This document shows positions 45,891 through 58,179 of a DNA stretch of 64,000 nt, piece by piece. The notes beneath the pieces were generated by a model that was not told the origin of the DNA, made no database searches, and saw only the letters and a program-made list of their open reading frames with translations. The position numbers and the translations under genes were made by a program. Positions within the stretch are counted from its first letter, which is position 1; every line of letters begins with the position of its first letter. This DNA is from Taudactylus pleione. Lineage: Eukaryota > Chordata > Amphibia > Anura > Myobatrachidae. Location: the NCBI GenBank assembly GCA_031769625.1, contig JAUIMM010000113.1:17346501-17410500 (forward strand), in the 5' to 3' direction.

Positions 45891-46636
45891 CGACCAGGTC
45901 TTAATCTACTCCCAAATAAAACAGACCATGAGATAAATATGCCTGCTTCCCAGATAATTGATAAAATGAGAGTCTAAAGAATTGTATTAATAAAACTAAA
46001 AGACCACCATGAAACATACAGTATATAATCTTTAAAAGGAAGAAGAAAACAACCCTTCTTTAAAAGCAAGTTGAATTCCTACTTCTCAGTTAAAACATAA
46101 AAATGTCTGCAATAACTGGCAAGTCATATATCACATATAGTAATACACACATAGCTTATTACAGATTACTTTATAGTTTTATTCATTAAAAGTATAAATC
46201 ATATAGATGCTGGCTGTGACTTTTGGGGCTGGCTGAACCATGTTCTGTTTATAAATGCACATAGAAGGATTGCATTTCATGTTCTACTGTATGCGTTTCT
46301 TCCTTATAATGAAAAACGACATCTATCTATGTCATTTTAGGCTTAGCATTGTGGGATAAAATTCAGAACAACATTTGCATATCACTAGTAGTGCCTTAAC
46401 ATTTTCTATGGCATAGAACTGGCATAAAATGCCTGTAGGGGCACGTTTAGAAACATTTTAATTACAGCTGCAAGTTTTCTTTAAAAAATAAATATTTTGA
46501 TGCTACAATGGGATACATGGGATATTATTCCCTTATGGGTTAAACAAACATTTTTTTTTTATATAAGCCCAAACTTGAATCTGATCTACTGTATAAGGGT
46601 ATATTTACTAAGGGTTCCCAAGCTGCTGCTTTTCAG
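45891..46636. other. AT-rich unassigned DNA
   Basis: No gene recognised. Confidence 0.3.
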
Positions 46637-47376
46637 CATTTCAAGGATTAATAGAGCGCTACTAGTATCAGTTGTGTCTGATACAGTGTTGCAGTAATCT
46701 TATGTGACAAGTTAAAAATTGTATAGCGCAATACCTGTAATAAAAAATTGTTAATAAGATGTTTATAACTCTTTTGCTGATTTGGGCAATTGCAAGAGGT
46801 CACTTGTGAGGGTTCCAATATAGCGCCAGCAGTGTGCCTCTCTGATAAGGCAGGGGCTCTGATCTAACTCACTCTATTGCTGCCTACCTTGCAGTGGTTC
46901 AGTGCACCTCTCCGGCTGGTTCCCTTCTGTGCAGTTCTTCCTCCTCCTTAGCGGGGATGGAGATCGCTGCTGTGGTGATTATGCTGCGGTGACCGTGTGT
47001 CTGATGCGTGTGTTTGCTCCAACGCGTTTCAGGCTGTATGCCCTTTTTCAAGGATAGTGATACTCAGTCTCTGTTTCCTTTTATAGGTTTAAATCTTTAT
47101 TTAATTGTTATTTAAAACTGGAAGTGATGTAACTTCCTCTTTAAAAAATGGTGGTAACCACATGTCAGTGTGTTAATACCATTTTCATATGCACATAGAG
47201 AAAAAATAAAAAATGATTAAATACTATGTTAAAAGTTTTTTTTAGGTATTGCGCTATTGAGTTAAGACTTATTTTTGAATAATGGATTGTAGTTTGATAT
47301 TATTAAAATTCATTTAATATGTTTTCATTTATAGGAATGCATTAATTTCTGTGTCTATATTTAACCCTTTTGAGTG
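46637..47376 (-). repeat. Left inverted arm of the Penelope-like element
   Basis: Reverse complement of about 48872-49606. It includes the inverted last codons of the ORF (about 47333-47376), the CCAACGCGTTTCAGGC block (47019-47034) and CAGTGTTGCAGTAATCTTAT near the outer end. Confidence 0.88.
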
Positions 47377-47467
47377 TAAATATCTGGACTATTATCTACA
47401 AACAATTGTACAACAACAAAAAAGTTATTTAAAAGATACACTACATATATTGAAATAACTAGAATAA

Positions 47468-48917
47468 ATTAAATGGGAGCAAAACTACATTTTATGCACA
47501 AGTGACGTAAAGTCACTCTACACATGTATTGAACATGAGAAGGGATGCGAGGCAACTAGATATTTCCTGACAAGCGATTCAAATATACCAAATGCACAAA
47601 TCAACTTCATAATGGCATGTATTGAATATGTATTAACCCACAACTACTTCTGGGATCAAGGAACATTCTTTAACCAGACAAGAGGGACAGCGATGGGCTG
47701 TTCTTTCACACCTAGCTATGCAAATCTGTTTGTGGCAAGGTGGGAGGAGGATTTCATCTGGAACAACAATCCATTTTCAACATATATAACCTGCTGGAAA
47801 AGGTACATAGATTACCTATTCTTTATATGGAATGGACCGGAGGAAAAACTACAGGATTTCTTCAAATATATGAATGAAAACAATTGCGGACTAGAGTTTA
47901 TATCCACAGCAAGCAAAGAAATTGTAATATAACTGGTCTTGGAAATTTTTACATGGAAAAATGAAACCATGTGAAAGAAGTAAGCGGTAACAACATGCTT
48001 ACACAAACCAGCAATCATCATAAAAAATGGATTCAAAATATATCAGGGGGACAGTTTAGAAGGCTAAGACGGAACTGTACACAGAAAGAAAATTTCCTAG
48101 AACAAAGCCAACAGATGAAGTCCAAATTTGTACAAAGAGGATATGATGAAAGAAAAATGCAAAAAGAAATAGAACAACTAACAATGTTGGATAGGAGACA
48201 AATGCTAGACTATAAAGAAAAAGAAAATAAGAAGGAATTTAACACAGTCTTCATCACTCAGTACAACAGCCAACACTATCTGCTTGAAAACATACTGAGA
48301 AAACACTGGCACATACTGCAGCTGGACAATGAATTAAAACCAGCCATACAAGAAAAACCAGTCATCATATGTAAGAAGGCGAGAAATCTGGAACAAGAAC
48401 TGGTAAAAAGCTTCATCAAACCTGAACAACTAAATAAAGAGAAAGAAAATAAAGGATGTTTTAATTGCTTGGAATGCAAAGCATGTAAGACCACAAACAA
48501 GAAAACAACAAAACCAACTACCAAATTTGTATCAAACGTAACAAAAAAAGAATACCAAATTAACAACAGAATCACGTGTGAAATGGAAGGATTTATATAC
48601 CTGATAGAATGCACATGTGGATACCAATATATTGGACAAACTAAAAGAAAACTCAAAACAAGAATTACATAGCACATATATAACATAAGAAGAGGTTTAC
48701 AGATACTGTACACAGTGTATCAAAACACTTTTTAGAATGTCATGATAAAAATCCCAAAGAAATGAACTTTGTAGGAATACAAAAAATAACAAACAACTGG
48801 AGGGGTGGAGACATAGTGGAAAATCTAAAAAGAAAGGAGACTGAATGGATTTTCAACATGCAAACTCTACACCCAAAAGGGTTAAATATAGACATAGAAA
48901 TTAATGCATTCCAATAA
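47468..48917 (+). pseudogene. Penelope-like reverse transcriptase/GIY-YIG endonuclease
   Basis: Only the C-terminal half of the reverse transcriptase remains: SDVKSLYTCIEH (47501-47536) has the first catalytic Asp, GTAMGCSFTPSYANLFVARW follows, and the palm motif reads YIDY (about 47809-47820), where the second Asp is Tyr. After a frameshift near 47935, the frame 47971-48672 continues to a Cys cluster (CFNCLECKAC) and a GIY-YIG start (FIYLIECTCGYQYIGQTKRK). A stop at 48670 interrupts it, then another frame holds the endonuclease end with its Glu (NLKRKETEWIF) and stops at 48917. The endonuclease would nick the target and the RT copy RNA there; this copy is inactive. Confidence 0.88.
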
Positions 48918-49606
48918 ATGAAAACATATTAAATGAATTTTAATAATATCAAACTACAGTCCATTATTCAAAAATAATTCTTAACTCAATAGCGCAATGC
49001 CTAAAAAAAACTTTTAACATAGTATTTAATCATTTTTTATATTTTCTATATGTGCATATGAAAATGGCATTAACACACTGACATGTGGTTACCACCATTT
49101 TTTTAAGAGGAAGTTACATCACTTGCAGTTTTAAATAACAATTAAATAAAGATTTTAACCTATATAAGGAAACAGAGACTGAGTATCACTATCCTTGAAA
49201 AAGGGCATACAGCCTGAAACGCGTTGGAGCAAACACACGCATCAGCCACACGGTCACCGCAGCATAATCACCACAGCAGCGATCGCCATCCCCGCTAAGA
49301 AGAAGGAAGAACTGCACGGAAGGGAACCAGCCAGAGAAGTGCGCTGAACCAATGCAAGGTAGGCAGCAATAGGGTGAGTTAGATCAGAGCCCCTGCCTTA
49401 TCGGAGAGGCACACTGCTGGCGCTATATTGGAACCCTCACAAGTGATCTCTTGCAATTGCCCAAATCGGCAAAAGAGTTACAAACATCTTATTAACAATT
49501 TTTTATTACAGGTATTGCACTATACAATTTTTAACTTGTCACATAAGATTACTGCAACACTGTATCAGACACAACTGATACAAGTAGCACTCTATTAATC
49601 CTTGAA
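48872..49606 (+). repeat. Right inverted arm of the Penelope-like element
   Basis: Pairs with 46637-47376. Contains AGCCTGAAACGCGTTGGAGC at about 49211-49230 and CCTTGAAAAAGGGCATAC just before it. The outer end is TAATCCTTGAA (about 49606). Confidence 0.88.
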
Positions 49607-49710
49607 CTGTTTACATTATTTTAAATAGAGCAGCTTTCTACTGACTTAGAGCGCGGTATTAACAACTATATGCTTTTCAGCATGTTTAAGCAGGAACTAA
49701 AAATGCCAAT

Positions 49711-50051
49711 TAGAGAAGTGCACGGACTCCCCATGTTTTGGTTTTGGCAAATCCACCGTCAAAAGTTATGGTTTTGGTAAAACCACCCTTAAGTGTTTTG
49801 ATTCCTTTCTGTTTTTGTTTTGGATTTCTTTAAAATTGATAAAACAGCTAAAATCATGCACTTTGCACCTGTTTACATGCAAGACCTGAGATTTGGTTCT
49901 TAAATTTGAGTTCCGAACTTGCAGCAGACCCGAACCGGGATTCGGTTCTACTCGAAACCCCAAAATTGTTCCAAGCCGGGACTCGATTCGACTTAGAATC
50001 CCAAAGTTATGGTATGTTCGGTTTTCAGCAAAACTGAACCCCACATCTCTA
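49711..50051. mobile_element. Diverged short hAT derivative
   Basis: It starts TAGAGAAGTGCAC and ends CCACATCTCTA, with GTTTTGGTTTTGG words inside, as in the copy at 25474. The flanking octamers do not match, so the insertion is old or rearranged. Confidence 0.75.
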
Positions 50052-50081
50052 CTGGCATTACTATTAAAAACAAAACACACT

Positions 50082-50266
50082 GGGGTTTATTTACGAAGTG
50101 TCGGTTTGTAAAACCTGACACTACTGTTTGTATTTATGCCCGATATTTAATACCAGTGTTTATCTAACCCTGTCTTGCTAGTAAAAACACTGCTATTTTA
50201 AATATCAGGAATAAACACGAACATTAGTGTCAGGTTTTACAAAATGACACTTCGTTAATAAACCCT
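50082..50266. mobile_element. Foldback MITE (185 bp)
   Basis: GGGGTTTATTTACGAAGTGT and its near complement bound the unit, and GTAAAACCTGACACT pairs with AGTGTCAGGTTTTAC. ACT flanks both sides (50079-50081, 50267-50269), a possible 3-bp duplication. Confidence 0.65.
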
Positions 50267-50396
50267 ACTGTGTTTATTAAATTTACCCCATAGAGTCTGC
50301 CTAACAATAATCTACTGTATGCATTTAAATTCAGCATCCAAATTGTAAGTTATACTTATTGTTGACATAATGTTAAAGTAGCAAAGTAGTCTTAAA

Positions 50397-50747
50397 GTGC
50401 CCACACACATAGCGATGTGCTCACGATCCGACATCGTGCACGATTTCCCTTGAAAATTCTCCTCGGCAGCTCTGCACATGATTTGGTGTTTGTAGAGTCT
50501 AATCTTCAAATGATCTATCGTGCATTCCGACTTTTTCCAGTGCATTTGTATCCCATATTGGCAGATCTGCCCTACAGCATAGCAGATCTGACGATGCGAT
50601 GTACGACCAGCGGGGACGCGCATCGCATCATGATCGTGAGTGGGGACTCACGATTTTCTCACGATTTGGCCATATTTGACATGATCTGTCATTCAAATGC
50701 GTCGGAATCGGCCAGATCATGTAAAATATCGCTATGTGTGTGGGCAC
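50397..50747. mobile_element. MITE with perfect 20-bp inverted ends
   Basis: GTGCCCACACACATAGCGAT (50397-50416) is perfectly inverted at 50728-50747. Internal stretches such as CACGAT/ATCGTG recur. No coding capacity; duplication not clear. Confidence 0.8.
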
Positions 50748-51004
50748 CATAAGATACTGTCGAATAACCTAAAGCACATACATGTAGGAGGTTATTAGTG
50801 AAATGCACAATGATGCATACCAGCTTATAGTCTCTCCAAAGTGTCTGGTATTGCAGAAGAAGAAACTGGCATTTGTGGATGTATTTGTACCATCTGACAG
50901 AAAAAGCTGGGCACAGCTTCTACGTTCCTTTCTAAGGGGGATCACATCCATTTTTATTCTTCAAAAACAATTCTTCATCAGACTAGATCTGCTGAAGATT
51001 AGGG

Positions 51005-51597
51005 GCCCTATTTACTACAATCCGCATTTAAAATGCGGTTGTAGTGTGATATTTCCGACTAAATTCGTATTGTGACTTTAGGAAATATCACAGGAATTTA
51101 TCAAAATCCCCTGCAGGGACAGAGCTTGAGATAAAGCTCTGTCCCTGTGAATCCCCTCTGCACACTTCTCCCTATGTTTTTTGGAAAATATACAGGGAGA
51201 ATATGTCTGCGCATGCACTGCTGCCAGCCACCACAACCCCTCCTCCTGGCGGCCGCCGACCGCTCCACCCCCCTGGGTTATAAGAAAAGCGGGGGGGGGC
51301 GGTGACGTTATTTACGCTGAATTGTGTCATTTTGGCCCCGCCTCCTGCTTCACAATGCTGGTAATCTCGGCATTGTGTAGTGGGGGAGGGCCAAAACGAT
51401 ACGATTGCATGGTCACGACCCCGCTCTGCCCCCCCCCCAATGCCAGCCGCGCCCCTTGCTTTGCCGATCTGGATGCCCCCTCCCGGATGGGGCAGCCAGA
51501 ATGTCGGCAATACTGACACACAATTCTGATATTTACGCAGTTTGAGCGATTGTTAGCCATTGCGCATGCACCATGATTGATATGCGATCATGCACAA
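51005..51597. other. Probable foldback repeat, right end unclear
   Basis: GGGGCCCTATTTACTAC starts a stretch with inverted pairs, including CCGCATTTAAAATGCGG (51021-51037) and GGGACAGAGCTT/AAGCTCTGTCCC (51116-51146). The right part (51200-51480) is GC-rich with CGGCCGCC and GGGGG runs. No matching right terminus is visible. Confidence 0.45.
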
Positions 51598-51775
51598 GGG
51601 GTACAGTATAATTACTAAAGTGCAGGTTTTTATAAGTAGAGTTGTTGCCCATAGCAGCCAATCAAATTCTAGCTATTATCTTCTAAGGTGCTAAATAAAT
51701 GATAACAAGAATTTGATTGGTTGCTATGGGCAACAACTCCACTTCTAAAAACCTGCACTTTAGTAAATATACCCC
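51598..51775. mobile_element. PIF/Harbinger-type MITE, second copy
   Basis: It begins GGGGTACAGTATAATTACTA and ends TTTAGTAAATATACCCC, with the same GCCAATCAAATTCTAGC / GAATTTGATTGGTTGC pairing as 25234-25407. The flanking triplets (CAA, TTG) do not repeat directly. Confidence 0.82.
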
Positions 51776-52664
51776 TTGGAGTGGTATGTACAAAGCACAT
51801 AAGCACTGAGGTTTAAAAGCATCGTGATTCACGGTGCGCACCCCGTGCGTTTTTGTAAATTAGTTTAGAATGTGTGTGTATTTTCCATTCTAATATTCTG
51901 TGCTGCTCAATATAATCTGGTCCTGAACTGTGAAATGAAGACTGTCAGAGAAATCCTGACATTTCATTGTTTACCTCTAGGAAGCAGCTTTGTATTTGCT
52001 TGATTTACATTTAGCAATATCTGAGTGCAAATAGTAATCATAAACCAAAGTAAGTAAAGCATTTGCAATTCTTCTGTTTCTTCAATATTGTAGTTGCAGT
52101 TCTATAGATTCCAATCTTGACAGGCAGCATAATTAGAAATTCTCTTTGTCTTATTAAATGTGACACTTCTCAATAGAATCTCCTTCAACATAGGCAAGAA
52201 ATAGAAAATGTACTTTAAATCTAAAACGAGAAATCAGGAGGGACTGTTTTATTTGTATCTATCTTTATTCAAGCAACACTATTATTAAAGGATATTGTAA
52301 TGCTGAAAACATACTTTTGGGATTTAAATCACATATGATCCTGCAAAACAAAAAAAAAGTGACTGACCATACAATATATTTCCTTATTAATCTGAGTGAA
52401 AGATTATCTTCCCTATAGCTAGTGAAGTATAATGCCAATATATCCATCTATTCTGCTCGTAAATTTTAGCCTGGTAAAAAGTCATTGTCTTTTGTTTACC
52501 GATGGTACACTTCTTCATTTCCCTGTAAGCCAAAAGGTATTAGCATTAGACTAAAGTCACAGTCATCTAGCATTTCATCTGATCACAGTGTAAGCTGCTT
52601 GGGAAAAAATTGCATTGTGCTTTTCTTTGAATTAACATTGAAACATGTTTAATGTAACTGGGTT

Positions 52665-52668
<4 letters not shown>
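51776..52668. other. AT-rich unassigned DNA
   Basis: No gene recognised. Confidence 0.3.
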
Positions 52669-52705
<37 letters not shown>

Positions 52706-52727
52706 TAGATAGATAGATAGATATGCA

Positions 52728-52761
<34 letters not shown>
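52669..52761. repeat. Compound (TA)n / (GATA)n microsatellite
   Basis: TA run, five GATA units, then a second TA run. Confidence 0.95.
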
Positions 52762-52765
<4 letters not shown>

Positions 52766-53144
52766 ATAGAGATATTATGTGAATCTATATATGTGTATAT
52801 ATATAGGTATAAATGCACATACTATGTGTATGTATATATATTACAGAGAACTTTGAAATTATAGTGTGATGTTTTTTCATAAGTCAATATCCCTGCACCA
52901 AATGCTAATAAATATGTGCTTATCTGAACCAGAGGGATAATCACCCCTGGTTTCCTTTCTTCAATATAATTATTGTAGAGGTAAGGGTCTCAAAAGGAAC
53001 AAAATAAAAAGCGAGACCATAGTGTAGTATGTAATATACACACATTTCTTAGTTGTTTATTAAACACACACATTAAGTTTAAAGATAATTTCATACAGTA
53101 TAAAGCTTATCTGACAAAGCAGATCCAGGGAAAGGAGACCATAG

Positions 53145-53195
53145 AACTGTAGACTGACGCGTTTCGTCCTGGCACCTCGGCACTCATGCTGATAC
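53145..53195 (-). mobile_element. Possible Penelope-like terminal fragment
   Basis: On the minus strand GGACGAAACGCGTCAGTC follows CATGAGTGCCGAGGTGCC. A conserved CGAAACGCGTC word after an ATGAG-like word is how hammerhead-related ends of such elements look. I could not draw a convincing ribozyme fold. Confidence 0.4.
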
Positions 53196-53289
53196 TATAC
53201 AATGCCCTGGTGTTCTAGTTATGCAGAGAAAAAGCCCGTTAACCATATTCTGTAAAGGAATAGATGGCATTTGTAGAAAAAAATATATA

Positions 53290-54090
53290 TCTTATATATA
53301 AAATTCATTGGTCTGTTTGTTTGTCCCTCTGTTCAGTTATGCATTTGGACACCCCTGGACTGATTGGGATGAAACCAATGCAAAATGGTCCAGTTGGATC
53401 CTGGCCAGACTTTATTAGGGGTTAAGGTACCAGTCGGACCTCCCATTGGAGAACTTTGACATGGGGAGCCTGTTCTAAGCCTTCTTGGATGAAAACTTCA
53501 CAAAGTGGTAACATTGGATCACAGAAGACATACTAGGGGTTGAGATGTTGGTTGGACCTCCCATTGGTGTATGCTGGGTAGAACTTTGACCTGGGGAGCC
53601 TTTTCTGGGCCTTCCACTGGATGGACTTGGATGAAAACTACACAAAGGGGTGGCAATTGGTCTCGGATGCCTAATGGAGTGGTTGGGGTCCTGGTTGGAC
53701 CTCACACTGGACCTTCCACTGGATGGATTTAGACAACATCACATAATTTGGATGAAAACTTCATAGAGTAGTAACATTTGATCCTAGAAGACATACTAGG
53801 GGAGTGAGGTCCCGGTCGGACCTCCCGTTGGTGTACGCTGGGCAGAACTTTGATCTAGAGAGCCTGTTCTGGGCCTTCTACTGGATGGATTTGGATGAAA
53901 ACTTCACAGATTAGTGGCAATTGGTCTAGGATGCCTAATGAAGTGGTTGGGGTACTGGTTGGACCTCACGGCTGATTGCACTGGGAAGAGCCTTTTCTGG
54001 GCCTTCCACTGGATAAATTTGGATGATATCACATAATAAAACTTAATATCTTGAGATTTAAACCTGGGCAACACCAGGTACTTTAGCTAG
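53290..54090 (+). mobile_element. Complete non-autonomous Helitron (801 bp)
   Basis: It starts TCTTATATATAAAATTC at 53290 after an A and ends CTAG at 54090 before a T, the A/T insertion site of Helitrons. A hairpin CCTGG-gcaaca-CCAGG (54063-54078) lies 12 bp before the end, as required for a Helitron terminator. The inside has about four unequal units of 150-200 bp (AACATTGGATC, AGACATACTAGGGG, GGAGCCTGTTCTGGGCC). No Rep/helicase is encoded. Confidence 0.9.
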
Positions 54091-56929
54091 TAGATTACAG
54101 AACTTTAATTAATAAAACAATATCTTATTAATCTTGTGAGGGATGTGTTTCTGTCCTTGTAGGGGTGAGGCAGCTCTCAACATAGTCACGAAGGTTAGTG
54201 CACCACAAACAACTAGATATAACTTTAACGGTGGGCAGGCACAAAGGCCAACCCCAGGCTTGTGGTTTAATCCACTTTTGGCATTTTCTGCCTTCAGTTC
54301 CTTTTCCATTCATTCCAATGGATCTGGATTTACATGTAGTGTTTATGATCTGTATATGGTTTTAAAGCTACAAGTGTGGTAGCAAAGAGCAGATTCCAAA
54401 GATTTTAGTGATATGAATTACCAGTGGATAGCTGCTGTTTTCAAACAACAAACAGAGATGCTGGAACTCGCTGTGTATCACTTCTCAAACTGGTCTATTG
54501 AATCTGCACAAAATTTTGCCTAAAGAGAGATGAATATATTAAACCATTTGGTGAAATGAGAGCCTCAAATGTGAACGCTGACTTCTGATAATAGAAGTGC
54601 ACATAGTTCAAATTGAAAATATATTTTCATTATTTAAAACTCTTATAAAAATAGTGTTTTTTTTTTTTTTAAGGATTAGGAACCTCGAATGTGTTTAGGT
54701 GTTACCGATTGTGAATGGCAAAACAAGACTCAAATTTTGTTACACAAATTCGAATTGGGGTCAATTGGTGATTGTTCCACAAACATTTTCATGGCTATAG
54801 AAATGGTCAACCAGATCTAAATTTATGGGCATCGTTACTGACAAATAAAAAAGATCACATATTCTGAAGAACCCAGGCATCCATGTCACCAATCAATTTC
54901 TCTGTTCAGAAATGACATCCATTAACTCTTTTTGTAGGCTATGAAACCTGTTCAGGATGATATAACCACTGATTACAGTTATAAGACTGTATGAAGCTGT
55001 TTGCTGCAAAAAAGAAAACATAAGAAAAAGTTATTATAGAGATAATATAAACCTAACTACAGCATTAGATATTTTCATTTATACAGCCTGTTTAATTTCT
55101 TTATTTTGTTTCTTTTTTCTAATTCATTCTTATTATTTATTTTGTCTATGGAGTAAAAGACCAGGGAAGGCTGAATACTGATACTGGATTTCCTGATAAT
55201 ACTGAACTTATGTTGATGTAAAATATTAATTTCTGAGTCAATTTTACATGGGATCATAGTTGTATGTCACAGCAAGATACAGTTTTAAATTAAAGCAGGA
55301 GACAAGGGGGCAGGATTAACGCATTGGCGTCTGTTCTGATTCTTGGCAGTACTGATACTTAAAGCATGCATCCAGACATAGCTGTCAAATAGACAATGTA
55401 CTTTTATGCCTTAAGAAACAGAGCTGGTGCTGAAGATAAAAACAAAAATAAGCTGCCACTGTTACTAATCTGCCGGTCACAATGTCTTCACAAAACAAGA
55501 AAAAGTTGTTTAAGTCACACTTGCAGACACACACAAACATACCCCAACATAGAAACATACACAACAATACACACATTATTTTATTTTAACTGAGCTTATT
55601 TCAGAAGTTAATAAAATGTTTGTTTGCATGGGCTACTCAGTGTATTGAAATGTCCTCCTTGTATATCCTTTTTTGAATGATCTTAACCAGTTAACTGCCA
55701 TTTTTTGCACCAACGCATGAAAGCAAGCTGGCAATACACATTGGGGGAGGGTGCAGGGCTTCAGAGGAGCCAAGAAGTCCCTTTGCTATTAGCGGCTGCT
55801 GGAAGATTATCTTCCGGTAGCAGCCCACTGTGCATTGTTTGCAACCATATCAGTTAATGCAAGTCTAGCATGGTCGCAAGTCTGTGTCTTTGCAAGTCAA
55901 CTTAAATACAATTTTCATCCACAAGGTCATATGAGTCAAAGGATAGTCTTATTAAATAAAGGTCTCCTCAACCCCTGAAATGAGAGTAGTATATTAATAA
56001 TTTAGTTAATAATTTGTTTCATCTTAAAATTCATGGCACAAAAGTCAATGCAGACCAGTCAGCAAATAAGGGCAAATATGCATAAGTTTTATACATTTAC
56101 AGCAAAGTTGTAAACATTCATAATTATTTTTCAGTTTGTTTTCCAACTGCAAAACTGTGTTATCCATAGATGTGTATCATAGCCAAAGTCATTGAGAAAT
56201 TTGGAGTGTTTTTCGAGTTAAACAACTTAACTAAATGAGCTTAAGCCTTTTTTTATTCTCTTGATACAATATTGTATGCCTTTGTTCACAAAGTGTATTT
56301 GCTGAACACAGAGATTTACCCTATTTTATTACATAGTTCCACCTGGATAGGAAATATCTCAATAAGAAATAGTTGGAGGGCCCCCATACTCATTGTAACC
56401 TAATACCAGGAAATCATAAAGAGGTGTGACCCCCAAAAATTGCAAAAGACCATAATTTTAAAAATATTAAGCTCTTTTCATTGAAAATTCATTATCTCCT
56501 TAATACACTGTATATTATTGCTGCTCAAACATATTGTTGCTATACGAACTGAACTGTTATCAGTTACACATTTTTAGATTTGTTTTTTAATATCAATAAA
56601 ACTGTAGAAGAGATCCCAATATACAAGGAAAACTGAACCATCCTCACAGCTTTTGTTTGTCTACTCCCAATGTCATTCCCCACTATTACCACTGTAAATA
56701 AGTATAAGTTCATTGCAGAAGTCACAACATAACAAGTGTCAACTACAGTGAGTGCAGGAAATGTGGAATCAGTGGGGTTTGAGGTGAGGTGAGCCCCTAA
56801 TGTTGGGTGACTCCCCCCCACCTGTGAGGCCACCATAGCTCCATCTCCAGGACCCCCACTTTGTTCTGGAAACAGCAAAGTGGAGGCCTCCTCTAAACAG
56901 AGTCTTGGGCCTGGGAACATTACCATCTA
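54091..56929. other. AT-rich unassigned DNA
   Basis: I see no gene. A patch at 55690-55860 (CAGTTAACTGCC onward) may be an old repeat. Scattered short frames have no recognisable content. Confidence 0.3.
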
Positions 56930-57170
56930 TTACCATCTCTCAGCTCAACTATTGCAATCTTCTTCTCTCTGGTCTTCAACTCAACTGCATTTCTCCTCTT
57001 CAATCCCTCCTTATCACTGCTGCTAGATTGAGTTGTCTTTGTCATTGCTCTGTCTTCTTATTCTGCTAATTCCTCCATTGGCTCCCATTTCCTTTCAGAA
57101 TTCAATTTAAACTCTTCAACTGCAATGCTCTCCCACCTACATCTCCAACTCCCTCTTTCTCCACACTATC
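56930..57170 (+). pseudogene. L2/CR1-clade LINE fragment (RT C-terminus)
   Basis: The plus strand reads SQLNYCNLLLSGLQLN, then SPLQSLLITAARL and after a break LHWLPFPFRIQFKLFN. This is the conserved end of L2-type reverse transcriptases. Stops interrupt it. A decayed tail follows to about 57540. Confidence 0.8.
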
Positions 57171-58149
57171 TTCTTCCCACTCCAGTCAGCCGGTGACTGC
57201 TTAGTTTCCTCCCCACTGATCGCCACCTCTCACTCCTGCCTCCGAGAATTATCTGTCTCTGCCACTAATCTCCCCCAGTCTCCATTCCTCTATACTCCTG
57301 TAAGACACACTCATTCACTCAAGTTTACTGTTTCACAACCTAAAACCTATCCATCCCCTTAATTATTGTTTCCTTACAACTATCACTCATAGCTCTCCCT
57401 AGGTCTCCATAGGTCTCAGTTAAAAGGTCTCCCTCCTTTTGTTTAATCCCTAGCTCACTACATTTCTCATACATATGCTTGTAACTACTGTATGAATAAA
57501 CTTCTTACTAGGTCTACCCTGTTGTTGAACTGCTTTTGTGTGCCATGATGTGGAAGTTTTTAGCACACTCTGAAAAAATACTACTGCTAAGAACTGTTTT
57601 TAAAAAAACCATCAATTCAGAGATCTCTGGGATACTGGGTCACCGCCGTAACTACTGAATCATCTCATTGAATTCAAAGACATACATAAATAAAGAAATA
57701 AGTATATAAATAAATAAATAATTATTAATTTAATAATTAATCCATGGTCATTATTTTCCTGAAATTAAACAAAGCAAAATTGTTAATTTATCCCATTGCA
57801 ACATATAGGGGTCAATACAATTAGGAAGGAGTTTAGCAAAAGTGAGTTTGCATCATTAGCAGCGAGGTTTCACAACTTTTCACAAGAAGTGAACTGGGTG
57901 AAGTACATGAAAAAGTAAGGAAAACATCCTAGACCCCAAAAAAGTGACAACTGAGATAACTGGAGCATATAGAAGGCTGTTAGTGACCATAAGGAAAGTA
58001 CTGTAGGTTCTTATAAATACAACCAAGTGTTTTTCAGCAAATTACAGTCTTTCTAGCACTTTGTGTACAGAAAAATGTCTGTATAATAATTCTTCAGTGT
58101 TTTTATGCGTTTGTAAAAAGCCAGAATAAACACTTTTACCTCTCATCTG
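57171..58149. other. LINE tail and unassigned DNA
   Basis: 57171-57540 is pyrimidine-rich and probably continues the L2 3' part. Beyond it I see only AT-rich DNA. Confidence 0.35.
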
Positions 58150-58179
58150 TAGGTTCAAAAATCCCTCTCCCATCAATAC

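Larger units (their letters stand above)
46637..49606 (+). mobile_element. Penelope-like element with inverted terminal arms
   Basis: A reverse transcriptase plus GIY-YIG remnant (47468-48917) lies between inverted arms of about 735 bp: left about 46637-47376, right about 48872-49606. Each arm contains the block GCCTGAAACGCGTTGGAGC or its complement and a ~60-bp promoter-like GC-richer part. Penelope-like elements are known for terminal repeats in inverted as well as direct orientation. The right arm starts within the last codons of the ORF, so the left arm is an inverted copy of the element's 3' end. Confidence 0.85.

Noticed and set aside
49703..50059. 8-bp duplication around the hAT relic at 49711
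   Set aside because: The flanks are ATGCCAAT and CTGGCATT, which do not repeat directly.
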